DNA from: G963666945 sp963666945
Lineage (GTDB): Bacteria > Bacteroidota > Bacteroidia > Bacteroidales > Marinifilaceae
Length of the DNA: 64,000 bases
Direction of reading: 5' to 3'
NCBI GenBank assembly: GCA_963666945.2
Contig: CAXXRT010000017.1
Location: 46,296-110,295 of the forward strand
Shown here: positions 1 to 7,980 of the stretch, piece by piece
How the letters are laid out: each line of letters starts with the position of its first letter
Position numbering within the stretch: the first letter of the stretch is position 1
Position numbers and translations under genes: made by a program
Notes under the pieces: model-generated
Database searches by the model: none
Told to the model about the DNA's origin: nothing
The model's input: the letters and a program-made list of their open reading frames with translations, nothing else

Positions 1-12
1 TCGTTCTATATC

Positions 13-159
13 TTACTTTGACTTATCTCTCTCATCTGTCCCTTCCTCTGCCTGTCCTTTTTCCACATCCTCCCCGCCGAATTCTTTGTAAATTTTTTTG
101 AGCGCTGAAAAAAGATCTTCCAGAACATTTTCCGACTCTTCCTGTTTTTCTATATTCAT
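13..159 (-). CDS. small acidic hypothetical protein (48 aa)
   Basis: This is a short complete reading frame with an ATG start and a TAA stop. The product begins MNIEKQEESENVLEDL and ends in a very charged tail rich in Glu, Lys and Asp. There is no signal peptide, membrane segment or recognised domain. The middle part (LFSALKKIYKEFGG) could form a short amphipathic helix. Codon use looks like the neighbours, but the frame is too short to be sure it is expressed. I do not recognise a family and give no function. Confidence 0.45.
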   Translation of the reverse strand: MNIEKQEESENVLEDLFSALKKIYKEFGGEDVEKGQAEEGTDERDKSK

Positions 160-567
160 AAATAAATTTTTAATTAGAATCATATGATGGAATAAAGAAG
201 ATAAAAAAAAAAGGACGAGTTAAATTTTCCGCCCAAACAAAAACAATACATGCTTTCTATTTACCAAAACAAACATGGTTTCCAATCTGGTTACCTGATA
301 GTTATATTTGTTTTAAAAAATTTACTAAACCAGCCAAAAATCCTCTTTCTATGATATAATTCCCCTTGGAAAAAGACAATAAACATCGCCAACTATCACC
401 ATTGATTGATAATAGTACAATTAATCTGGAACAATTAAACAAAGGGGAAATTGATAATAAAACGGCTGACGAGAATAAATTATCCCATCAAAAATTCAAG
501 ATATAGGTGTACAAGTATAATATTTCCTAAAAAAATACTTATATGAAATTGTCTCTTCTTTTGTTCC
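160..567. other. intergenic region, no gene seen
   Basis: AT-rich stretch of about 400 bases with no convincing reading frame, RNA gene or repeat. It separates the downstream end of the TPR/HTH gene (minus strand) from the small acidic ORF. An 8-base inverted repeat (ttcccctt at 360-367, aaggggaa at 442-449) is 74 bases apart and I do not assign it a role. Confidence 0.5.
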
Positions 568-2178
568 TTAAAAATCGGCCAAAAAGGAAACTAAGTTTGT
601 ATCAGTATTAGATAACTGTAATTTTTTTCTAAGCCTAACTCTCATAACCTCGACGCTCTTAACGCTTATACCTCTAATCGCAGCAATCTCCTTTGAACTA
701 AGATTAAGACGTAAAAGAGCGCACAATTTTATTTCATTAGGCGACAACTCGGAACAATATTCCTTAAGCTTATTGTAAAATTTAAAGTGAACTTCATTAA
801 AATGCATATTAAACTCATTCCACAAATCACCTTTCAAACTATTCTCCATATCAAAACGAATAGAGTCTATCTCACTAGCAACCTCACGCTTGGCTTTCAA
901 TTTTAATTTAATTAGCCGAGAAATTACATTTTTAACCATCTCACTATTTTTCATCAAAAACATAACATTAGTAGCAAGCTTTTTATTTTTATACTCAAGA
1001 TCGTAAATTAAACTTTCTTTTTCCAATTTAATTCTTCGATTCCTATTGTAAATTAATGCATATAGAATAATTAGTATAATAACCAATGAAATCACAAGCA
1101 CTAGGTAGGTTTGAAACCTATGAGATGATTTCTCATTTTCAAGATTAATTTCAGCAATTCGCTTCCCCATTTTATATTCGAAATCAATCCGATTTGATCG
1201 CGATATTATACTATCATTTATAATATTAATTCTTGATTTCAACAATTCCCGAATATAACGATTTGCCAATTTATATTCCTTTTTCCATTCATAAATATCT
1301 GAAAGCAACTCCAATGCATTGCATCTGTTAACCAACGACCGATGTCTATCCGTTATCGATTCAGCTTCATTAGCATATTTCAAAGCGCTGTCTAAATCCC
1401 CAGCCCTCATATAAGCATTAGCAACAACAATTGCACTCTTGGCCATTCCCTCATAATCACAAATAGCACTTCTATAATTCAATGCTTTATTTCCGTAATA
1501 AAGGGATTTATCTAAATCATCTCTGTTTAAATGAACACGTGCAATGTTATTACAACACTGCCCAAGCTTATAATAATTACTAGTATCAATCATACTATAG
1601 GCCTTATTGAGATAATATAAACTACTATCGCAATCTTGTTTGCATTCGTACACAAGTCCTATATTGTTATAGATAGTATATAATAAGGAGTCTGCAGCAC
1701 CATCTTTCGAAGAGTTCTTCTTATAATTAGTTAGCGCATTCATAAAATAAAACAAAGCTTCATCTACCTTATCAATCCTAAGATAAACTCCTCCTAAATT
1801 ATTCTGAGCAGACATAATAGCTTTCCTGTCATCAAGATTTGTGTATATATCCAAAGCCCTAAGTAACATCGACAGAGCCTGATCATAAATCCCAAACTGA
1901 AAAAACATTATAGATGTCTTTGAATATTCAGCAGCAGCTAAAGAATCCTGAGGCATTGCCTCAATAAAATCACTAATCTCGCAGGTATATTCCAAAGCTA
2001 TTTTATTATCTCTATTTTGGTAATAATTTACGAGACCACGAAGAACATCAATCTTTTCTATTGGTTTGGAGGCCTGTGCCAATTGAATTATTAGCTGTTC
2101 TTTTTGCGGAACCATAACTTCGTACCCAAACAACAAATAGGGAATAAGAATAAAAATAATTAGCAATATTCGACTCAT
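568..2178 (-). CDS. TPR sensor-like membrane protein with C-terminal LuxR-type HTH
   Basis: The 536-residue product has an N-terminal hydrophobic signal-like segment (about residues 3-20). An array of tetratricopeptide repeats follows (about 75-310, for example NNLGGVYLRIDKVDEALFYF and NNIARVHLNRDDLDKSLYYG). A single membrane span (about 352-374) is followed by a basic, coiled-coil-like linker. The last 60 residues form a LuxR/GerE-like helix-turn-helix (ELSPNEIKLCALLRLNLSSKEIA). The family is common in Bacteroidota: periplasmic TPRs outside, a DNA-binding domain inside. No ligand or target gene is visible. The next gene upstream on the same strand is a secreted protein of unknown function, about 90 bases away. 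The role in signal transduction is inferred from architecture only. Confidence 0.85.
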   Translation of the reverse strand: MSRILLIIFILIPYLLFGYEVMVPQKEQLIIQLAQASKPIEKIDVLRGLVNYYQNRDNKIALEYTCEISDFIEAMPQDSLAAAEYSKTSIMFFQFGIYDQALSMLLRALDIYTNLDDRKAIMSAQNNLGGVYLRIDKVDEALFYFMNALTNYKKNSSKDGAADSLLYTIYNNIGLVYECKQDCDSSLYYLNKAYSMIDTSNYYKLGQCCNNIARVHLNRDDLDKSLYYGNKALNYRSAICDYEGMAKSAIVVANAYMRAGDLDSALKYANEAESITDRHRSLVNRCNALELLSDIYEWKKEYKLANRYIRELLKSRINIINDSIISRSNRIDFEYKMGKRIAEINLENEKSSHRFQTYLVLVISLVIILIILYALIYNRNRRIKLEKESLIYDLEYKNKKLATNVMFLMKNSEMVKNVISRLIKLKLKAKREVASEIDSIRFDMENSLKGDLWNEFNMHFNEVHFKFYNKLKEYCSELSPNEIKLCALLRLNLSSKEIAAIRGISVKSVEVMRVRLRKKLQLSNTDTNLVSFLADF

Positions 2179-2265
2179 AAACTTAGTATTTATATCTGCG
2201 CAAAATAGTCATAAAAATGATTTTTATGAAATTTTAGTAGATAATATTAATTTTATAAAAGTTTA

Positions 2266-3492
2266 TTAATATTCGAATACAATCCGATTAACCTCATCCC
2301 AGTGAATAAACTCATAGTCAGTGGAAGACTTGAATATCAATACTCCGTCATTTTTGTAGTTTACGTCTGTAGAGGAACCCAGAAACAGTTCCGCCCCGTT
2401 CTTAAGCTCTACTTTAGAGAACAATCTGTTTACCGGCTCTATAGATTTTATGTATTTAAAAGGGATACGGTATTTTAGTCCTTCATTCGATCCATCAAGC
2501 ATTTCTGAGTTCATTGCCTCATCAAGATCAAAAACTATTATTCCCTTATGGTATGTATTTTCATTTACATATACAGTCCCAGACAGTCTTTCTGTAGATT
2601 TAAAATCAGCATATGAGACACCTGTTTGATCTGTAACTTTATCGAAAACAACGGATATAAACTCACTCCAATCTACAACTACCCTTCCTGTATTAGGCAT
2701 ATAAACGGCTATCCCCCTGTTCCTGCCATTAACATCATTGCTACCTGTCAGATACAGCATTTTGCCATTATTCAAGGTAACATCGCACCCCCTACTTGCT
2801 TTGCTTATTGATTTAATATTCTCAAAATTAACAGATACCTCACTTCCATCATAAACCCCATCGAGTTTATCTGATAAAAGATTTTCATCCCTGTCCCAAA
2901 ATATAAATCCGGTAAAAATTCCATGACTGCAATTTACTGTTCCATAAATTAGTTGGCCAGGAATAAAATCAATATCATCAGGAACAGACATAAATTCAAC
3001 TTTCTTTAATTTTTCCCATTCAATTTTCACCATTCCTAAATTTATGTCGTTCACTAAGATTGTCTTTCCAATATCATGTCTATAATTCTTAACATTTATA
3101 AACTTGTCATCTTTAACCTCTACATAAACACTCCCATTTTCTGACACCTCGATTGAACGAATATTTCCAAACCTGGTATCAAAAACATGATTAACAGGCA
3201 CGTAATAATTCCTGTTTATTATTCTTATATCCCCGTTTTCATCAACAATACGTTTTCTATACTCTCTTTTATCCTCAGGAACATAATCGTAATAAGGATT
3301 ATCTATTTTATCGGCATTAAAAATATTTGCCCACAAAACAGATCCATCACCCCAACTTATGTAACCTGTATAAACATTACCCTCTTTGGTAGTTATCTTT
3401 CCATATATAAAATTCTTAGATTCCTGGGAAAAAACATTTCCCAACGATAAGAAATATATAAATACCCACAAACATATTATTCTAAACATCAT
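2266..3492 (-). CDS. secreted protein with three internal repeats, unknown function
   Basis: The product is about 408 residues with a clear signal peptide (MMFRIICLWVFIYFLSLGNV, then FSQ). The rest is three diverged repeats of roughly 115-130 residues. Each starts with a short strand such as IYGKI, IYGTV or LSGTV, followed by GYISWGD, GFIFWDR or GIIVFDL. Each then runs to an I-KSI-type segment, an LKNG- or LNNG-like turn, a tract like GSNDVNGRNRGI or SSTDVNYKNDGV, and a closing W-E-V-F strand. A start 42 bases further out (3534) is possible, but -7 promoter-like boxes at 3514-3521 and 3532-3539 and the signal peptide favour the inner ATG. I do not recognise a characterised family. Function is unknown; export to periplasm or surface is inferred. 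Confidence 0.8.
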   Translation of the reverse strand: MMFRIICLWVFIYFLSLGNVFSQESKNFIYGKITTKEGNVYTGYISWGDGSVLWANIFNADKIDNPYYDYVPEDKREYRKRIVDENGDIRIINRNYYVPVNHVFDTRFGNIRSIEVSENGSVYVEVKDDKFINVKNYRHDIGKTILVNDINLGMVKIEWEKLKKVEFMSVPDDIDFIPGQLIYGTVNCSHGIFTGFIFWDRDENLLSDKLDGVYDGSEVSVNFENIKSISKASRGCDVTLNNGKMLYLTGSNDVNGRNRGIAVYMPNTGRVVVDWSEFISVVFDKVTDQTGVSYADFKSTERLSGTVYVNENTYHKGIIVFDLDEAMNSEMLDGSNEGLKYRIPFKYIKSIEPVNRLFSKVELKNGAELFLGSSTDVNYKNDGVLIFKSSTDYEFIHWDEVNRIVFEY

Positions 3493-3513
3493 AATCTTAC
3501 CTTTTTTCAAATT

Positions 3514-3521
3514 CAAATATA
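3514..3521 (-). promoter_or_regulatory. -7 promoter element (TAnnTTTG) for the three-repeat secreted protein
   Basis: The minus strand reads TATATTTG here, the Bacteroidota -7 consensus, about 22 bases before the ATG at 3492. A second copy, TATCTTTG, lies at 3532-3539. Both lie inside the longer alternative reading frame, so they argue for the shorter start. No good -33 TTTG is seen at the ideal spacing. Confidence 0.4.
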
Positions 3522-3720
3522 AGACGGTCAGCAAAGATAAAAGTTACAGGGAGACATAAAAAATATATTAAACATGAATCATAATGAGACAACTACCGTA
3601 CAAAAACGGACACTTTTATTGGAAAACTACTTTATATTAATTAACTTTAGCCAAAAATAAAAAACACAAACAACAGACATACAACTTTTTACAAAACAAA
3701 GGATTCAACATATAAATATA

Positions 3721-3736
3721 TGGCATATTTATTGTA
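3721..3736 (+). promoter_or_regulatory. possible sigma-54 (-24/-12) promoter
   Basis: The sequence TGGCATATTTATTGTA matches the sigma-54 pattern TGGCAC-N5-TTGCA in spacing and in most conserved positions. The main departure is GT in place of GC in the -12 element. It ends 26 bases before the start of a sigma-54-dependent activator, which suggests autoregulation. This is by eye; AT-rich DNA gives chance matches. Confidence 0.45.
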
Positions 3737-3762
3737 CAATATTTAGATAAAAGATAAAAAAC

Positions 3763-5139
3763 ATGTTAGAAAAGGTAGGAAAAATATTAGCAGTAGACGA
3801 CAATGAAGATATTTTATTTTCACTAAAGCTACTTTTAAAAGGTCATGTTGAATTAATACGCTCAACAACAAACCCGGAAAACATACCTGAAATGATGGCA
3901 AAGGAAGATTTCGATGTTGTTCTCCTTGATATGAATTTCACGAAAGACGCTATCAGCGGTCAGGAGGGATATTACTGGCTAAAGAAAATACTGGAAATAG
4001 ACAAAGAAGCAGTAGTTCTGTTTATCACTGCCTACGGAGACATAGAAAAATCTGTAAAGGCAATAAAAGAGGGCGCAACGGATTTTATCCTTAAGCCCTG
4101 GCAAAACGAAAAACTTCTTGCCACCATAAATTCAGCCATTAAGCTGAAAAGATCTAAGAACGAAGTCAACAGATTAAAGACGAATCAGAAAGAGTTTAAT
4201 GCCATGCTGGCAAAACCTTTCAGCAACTTCATAGGGAAATCTGAAGGCATGCTAAAAGTCTTCGAAACAATAGAAAAAGTAGCACAGACTGATGCCAACG
4301 TGCTTATACTGGGAGAAAACGGTACGGGTAAAGAACTTGTTGCCCGCGCACTGCACCAGCACTCTCTAAGAGCATCTGATATTTTTGTCAGCGTAGATAT
4401 GGGGTCCATAAACGAGAATCTTTTCGAAAGCGAACTTTTCGGTCATGTTAAGGGAGCCTTTACCGATGCCAGAGAGGACAGACCCGGTAGGTTCGAGATA
4501 GCCACAGGCGGAACAATATTCCTTGACGAGATAGGAAACCTTTCCCTTCCAGTTCAGGCAAAACTTCTTACAGTTCTTGAGCAAAGAAAGGTCGCAAGGG
4601 TAGGTTCTAACAAACAAACCCCTATAGATGTTAGACTAATTTGTGCTACCAATAGCAACCTTGATCGTTTAGTTGACGAAGGAAACTTTCGTCAGGACTT
4701 GCTTTACCGTATGAATACCGTGGAGATAATTATCCCTCCTTTAAGGGAAAGGGCTGATGACATTCCATTACTTGCCGAACATTTCCTGAAGATATACTCT
4801 AAGAAATACAACAAGAAATTTAAAACATTACCGAAGGAAACCATTGATAAATTAGTTAGTTTTAACTGGCCTGGTAACGTGAGGGAACTTCAACATGTTA
4901 TTGAAAGGGCTATTATTATGGCAGACTCAGACAGACTGACTCCGGAAGACTTAAACCTAAAAGCAAAATCAAGTTCCTCTGAAACAACGGAATTTGACTC
5001 TTTCAATCTCGATGAAGTTGAGAAAAACATTATTAAAAAGGTATTAACACGACATGGAGGCAATATTTCCAAGGCAGCTAAAGAACTTGGACTTACACGT
5101 ACTTCACTATATCGAAGACTGGAAAAGCATGGCCTATAA
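3763..5139 (+). CDS. sigma-54-dependent NtrC-family response regulator
   Basis: The 458-residue protein has three standard parts. A receiver domain (about 5-122) carries the acidic pair D12/D13 and phosphoacceptor D56 in VVLLDMNF. A AAA+ domain (about 155-385) has Walker A GENGTGKE and Walker B GTIFLDEIG. A Fis-type helix-turn-helix closes the protein (GGNISKAAKELGLTRTSLYRR). The sigma-54 contact loop reads GAFTDA instead of the more usual GAFTGA, a natural variant. A histidine kinase gene overlaps its 3' end by 11 bases, so the two form a two-component operon. The target promoters and signal are not visible. A sigma-54-like promoter just upstream suggests self-control. Confidence 0.93.
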   Translation: MLEKVGKILAVDDNEDILFSLKLLLKGHVELIRSTTNPENIPEMMAKEDFDVVLLDMNFTKDAISGQEGYYWLKKILEIDKEAVVLFITAYGDIEKSVKAIKEGATDFILKPWQNEKLLATINSAIKLKRSKNEVNRLKTNQKEFNAMLAKPFSNFIGKSEGMLKVFETIEKVAQTDANVLILGENGTGKELVARALHQHSLRASDIFVSVDMGSINENLFESELFGHVKGAFTDAREDRPGRFEIATGGTIFLDEIGNLSLPVQAKLLTVLEQRKVARVGSNKQTPIDVRLICATNSNLDRLVDEGNFRQDLLYRMNTVEIIIPPLRERADDIPLLAEHFLKIYSKKYNKKFKTLPKETIDKLVSFNWPGNVRELQHVIERAIIMADSDRLTPEDLNLKAKSSSSETTEFDSFNLDEVEKNIIKKVLTRHGGNISKAAKELGLTRTSLYRRLEKHGL

Positions 5140-6487
5140 GAATTTTAAGATATATCTTATTATAAGAACATTGATGTTAACAGCATCAATATTTTTCCTT
5201 TCTTATCTGGTATTAAACACAGATCTGTATTTCACGTTTGCTCTTATTGGAATACTTATCGCATACCAGGTTTACAGTCTTATCACATACCTTGAGCAAA
5301 CAAACAGGATATTAAAGAACTTTCTTGAATCTATCCGTTATTCCGATTTTTCAAGAACATTTGAAGTTAAGGGCATGGGGGAAACATTCGACACCCTCAT
5401 AGATTCCTTTAACCTGGTAATAAAAGACTTCAACAAGATACGGGCTGAAAAGGAGAGACATTTCTCCTACCTTCAATCAGTACTTCAGCATATTGAAATC
5501 GGAATGATAGCTTTCCAAAGGAATGGGAAAGTTGAATGGATAAATAATGCCAGCAAAAGATTATTCGACATTAAAGGCCTTGACAATATTAACAATCTCA
5601 AATCTTTCAGTCCCGAGCTTGTAAATATTCTCCTAAAGATGAATAAAGACGACAAGGCTTTAGTCAAGGTTGTTCACAACAATAATATAATGCAGCTGTC
5701 CATCTCTGGCACCATTTTTACAGTCGAACAAAGGCAAGTTCTATTGGTCTCAATAAAGAACATTCAATACGAACTTGAAGAAAACGAGATAGAATCATGG
5801 CAAAAACTTATCAGGGTTCTTACCCACGAGATAATGAACTCAATAACACCTATATCGTCCCTGTCAACAACAATAAATACCGTTTTAAAAGAATTCTCGT
5901 GCGACAAGTATGACAAGCTATCCGAAGACGAACTTGAAACATTAAAAGACGTTACAATGGCTCTTGAGACCATACACAAACGAAGCGATGGACTTATTCA
6001 CTTTGTGGACACATACAGGAATCTCACAAAAATACCAAATCCAGATTTCAAAATATTCCCTGTAAGTAAATTATTCTCAAATATTGAGCAGCTATTTAAA
6101 AAAGAAATACAGGAAAAAGGAATTATCTTTAGCACAAACATAAAACCGGAGAACTTCACTCTTTCTGCTGATGAACAACTAATAGAACAAGTTATAATAA
6201 ACCTTGTCACAAACTCCATACACGCTTTAAATGGAATAGAAACACCCCAAATTATTCTTGAAGCAGAAATAAAAAGCAATGGAAGAAAAACCATAACTGT
6301 ATCGGATAACGGCCCAGGGATATTAAAAGATGTGCTTGATAAAATATTTATACCATTTTTTACAACCAAACCAAAAGGATCCGGCATCGGTTTAAGTTTA
6401 TCCAAGCAAATACTACGTCTTCACGGAGGTACAATCTCAGCTTTTTCTGAACCAAACAAACAAACAAGCTTTACTCTATATTTTTAA
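5129..6487 (+). CDS. sensor histidine kinase, partner of the upstream NtrC-type regulator
   Basis: About 452 residues from the ATG at 5129, which overlaps the regulator stop by 11 bases. An ATG at 5054 would overlap by 86 bases and adds residues unlike a membrane N-terminus, so I prefer the inner start. Two membrane spans lie near residues 8-55, followed by a HAMP/PAS-like middle. The phosphoacceptor is His233 in RVLTHEIMNSITP. The ATPase domain shows the N box (VIINLVTNSIHAL), the G1 box (DNGPGI) and the G2 box (GSGIGLSLSKQI). There is almost no periplasmic loop, so the sensed signal may be intramembrane or cytoplasmic. Phosphotransfer to the adjacent regulator is inferred from the operon. 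Confidence 0.92.
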   Translation: MAYKNFKIYLIIRTLMLTASIFFLSYLVLNTDLYFTFALIGILIAYQVYSLITYLEQTNRILKNFLESIRYSDFSRTFEVKGMGETFDTLIDSFNLVIKDFNKIRAEKERHFSYLQSVLQHIEIGMIAFQRNGKVEWINNASKRLFDIKGLDNINNLKSFSPELVNILLKMNKDDKALVKVVHNNNIMQLSISGTIFTVEQRQVLLVSIKNIQYELEENEIESWQKLIRVLTHEIMNSITPISSLSTTINTVLKEFSCDKYDKLSEDELETLKDVTMALETIHKRSDGLIHFVDTYRNLTKIPNPDFKIFPVSKLFSNIEQLFKKEIQEKGIIFSTNIKPENFTLSADEQLIEQVIINLVTNSIHALNGIETPQIILEAEIKSNGRKTITVSDNGPGILKDVLDKIFIPFFTTKPKGSGIGLSLSKQILRLHGGTISAFSEPNKQTSFTLYF

Positions 6488-6602
6488 AACAAATAACAGG
6501 AGTTTACGTCAAACATTTAAAATTTAAGATCTTAATAAACTTGGATTTCTCATAATCTTTAAGTAAATTTAAAAGCAAATAATAACCCTAAATATTATTT
6601 CT

Positions 6603-6851
6603 ATGACAAAAACTCTATCATTTAACGAACTCCGCAAGATTAAGGATAATTTACCTGATGGCAGCATGCAAAAAATTGCAGAAGAACTAAAATTAGATGT
6701 AGAAACTGTTAGAAACTATTTTGGCGGGACCAACTATGAAGAAGGCAAAAGCGTTGGTATTCATATTGAACAAGGTCCCAATGGTGGAATAGTTGAACTT
6801 GACGACACTACCATTCTTGAGGTAGCTGAGCGTATTTTAGGAGAGTGTTAG
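6603..6851 (+). CDS. small HTH DNA-binding-like protein (82 aa)
   Basis: The product starts MTKTLSFNELRKIKDNLPDG. Residues about 18-40 (GSMQKIAEELKLDVETVRNYF) read as a helix-turn-helix in which the phrase IAEELKLDVETVRNYF resembles homeodomain-like or MerR/LacI-type helices. The C-terminal half is a glycine-rich segment followed by an acidic helix. Proteins of this size and pattern are widespread in Bacteroidota but I know of no assigned function. It stands alone and is followed by a strong terminator. Confidence 0.7.
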   Translation: MTKTLSFNELRKIKDNLPDGSMQKIAEELKLDVETVRNYFGGTNYEEGKSVGIHIEQGPNGGIVELDDTTILEVAERILGEC

Positions 6852-6890
6852 CTCCTTTTTTTTTTAAATTCCAATAATTTCATATTTTGT

Positions 6891-6922
6891 GAGCTCTCTT
6901 TTTGAAAGAGGGCTCTTTTTTT
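6891..6922 (+). terminator. Rho-independent terminator after the small HTH gene
   Basis: The stem gagctctct/agagggctc (9 pairs, one G-T) encloses a short loop and is followed by a run of eight T. It lies 40 bases after the stop codon. Confidence 0.75.
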
Positions 6923-7036
6923 ATCCCTTTTGCATGGCAAAATGTTAAAAGCCGAATATAGTTAACACCAAAGTCGGAGTTTATGAAAGCTTACCACAAA
7001 ACTTGTACCTCCTTTCTGCTTCCTATGTAACATAAA

Positions 7037-7069
7037 CCTAACACAAACCTAGTACAAGCCTAGTACAAA
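7037..7069. repeat. three copies of an 11-base tandem repeat
   Basis: Three direct units read cctaacacaaa, cctagtacaag and cctagtacaaa. They sit between convergent genes. There is no sign of a coding or regulatory role. Confidence 0.5.
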
Positions 7070-7175
7070 CCCCAAAGGGAGTATATCGGAAACACAGGCT
7101 TTATATTAACTATTAAAGGAGACCATAAAATCAAAGAAATCATGAAAGTCTTATTTAATCGGGTAAGGACAAAAA

Positions 7176-7215
7176 TAAAAAAATAAAAAAAAGATGCCCA
7201 TACAGAGAGACATCT
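7176..7215 (-). terminator. Rho-independent terminator of rex
   Basis: On the minus strand an agatg/catct stem (7192-7196 with 7211-7215) is followed by a long T-rich tract. It lies about 50 bases after the rex stop codon. Confidence 0.6.
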
Positions 7216-7261
7216 TCAATATATAACTGAAAACATATTTTAAATCTATTTGATCTGGCTG

Positions 7262-7910
7262 TTAGGAATCTCCGCCATGCAGTCGGTTAAACAAAACTGC
7301 AAGATTCGAATAAATCATGGTGTCCTGAACAATTATATTCTCAGGAACCTTCAGTCGTGATGGCGTGAAATTCCAGATAGCTTTTATACCCCATGCCACC
7401 ATAAGATCCGCAACGGTCTGGGCATTCTGCAACAGGCACGGTAATTATACCTATCACAACCTTTCTTCCTGCCCGCCATATCTCTAAACTGGTCAATATG
7501 CATAATCTCGATACCATTAACCTTAGTACCTATCTTATATGGATCTATATCGAAGGCAGCCTCAATATTTAATCCAAAATGCAAAAGCCCCCCATCCTGT
7601 AATAAAGCTGATCCCAGCGAACCTGCGCCAACCAAAAAGCACTATCCATTATGGTAAATCCCAAAAATTCAGTTATGATAGATATAAAACTTTCCACCTC
7701 ATAACCAACCCTGGTCTTACCAACTATATCTGTATACGAAAGATCTTTTGTTACCTGAGTTGGGTCTATTCCCATATAGTCAGCGATCTGGGTAGAAGAG
7801 ACATATTGCCTCCCTTGTTTACGAAGACCTTTAACAAAAGCTAGATAAAATGGCATGCGTTGTATGGCGGGAACTGGTACAGCACGATTGTCTTTCCTCG
7901 GCATAAACAT
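7262..7910 (-). pseudogene. rex: redox-sensing repressor Rex, frame interrupted by three indels
   Basis: Rex represses fermentation and respiration genes and is released by NADH. Read across three frames, the whole protein is present (about 215 residues). An N-terminal winged helix comes first (VSSTQIADYMGIDPTQVTKDL), then the Rossmann motif LVGAGSLGSALL, then the middle AAFDIDPYKIGTKVNGIEI. The C-terminal part (VADLMVAWGIKAIWNFTP) ends at the TAA at 7262-7264. Frame changes fall near 7634-7638 (a T run on the coding strand one short), 7462-7466 and 7420-7424. Each is a one- or two-base change in or beside a homopolymer, and conserved residues on both sides are intact. I read this as a working rex with sequence errors; true loss is possible but less likely. 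Confidence 0.85.
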
Positions 7911-7933
7911 TTATTTTTTTACTTTTCAAGAAG

Positions 7934-7941
7934 CAAATATA
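7934..7941 (-). promoter_or_regulatory. -7 promoter element for rex
   Basis: The minus strand reads TATATTTG, a perfect TAnnTTTG, 24 bases before the rex ATG. No -33 box is seen at about 19 bases spacing. Confidence 0.4.
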
Positions 7942-7980
7942 CGATTTTTTCTCAAATACTGACATAAATCATTATTTAAT

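Larger units (their letters stand above)
6923..7261. other. intergenic region between convergent genes
   Basis: No gene is seen in this stretch between the small HTH gene (plus) and rex (minus). It holds a short 11-base tandem repeat (7037-7069), an A-rich tract near 7170-7191 and the rex terminator. Confidence 0.5.

Noticed and set aside
360..449. 8-base inverted repeat ttcccctt/aaggggaa in the first intergenic region
   Set aside because: Arms are 74 bases apart with no T run or coding context; likely chance.
5054..5128. Longer N-terminus for the histidine kinase
   Set aside because: It would overlap the HTH end of the regulator by 86 bases and adds residues that do not resemble a kinase N-terminus.
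7037..7069. 11-base repeat as an origin iteron or regulator binding array
   Set aside because: Only three short, imperfect units between convergent genes, with no replication gene or promoter nearby.
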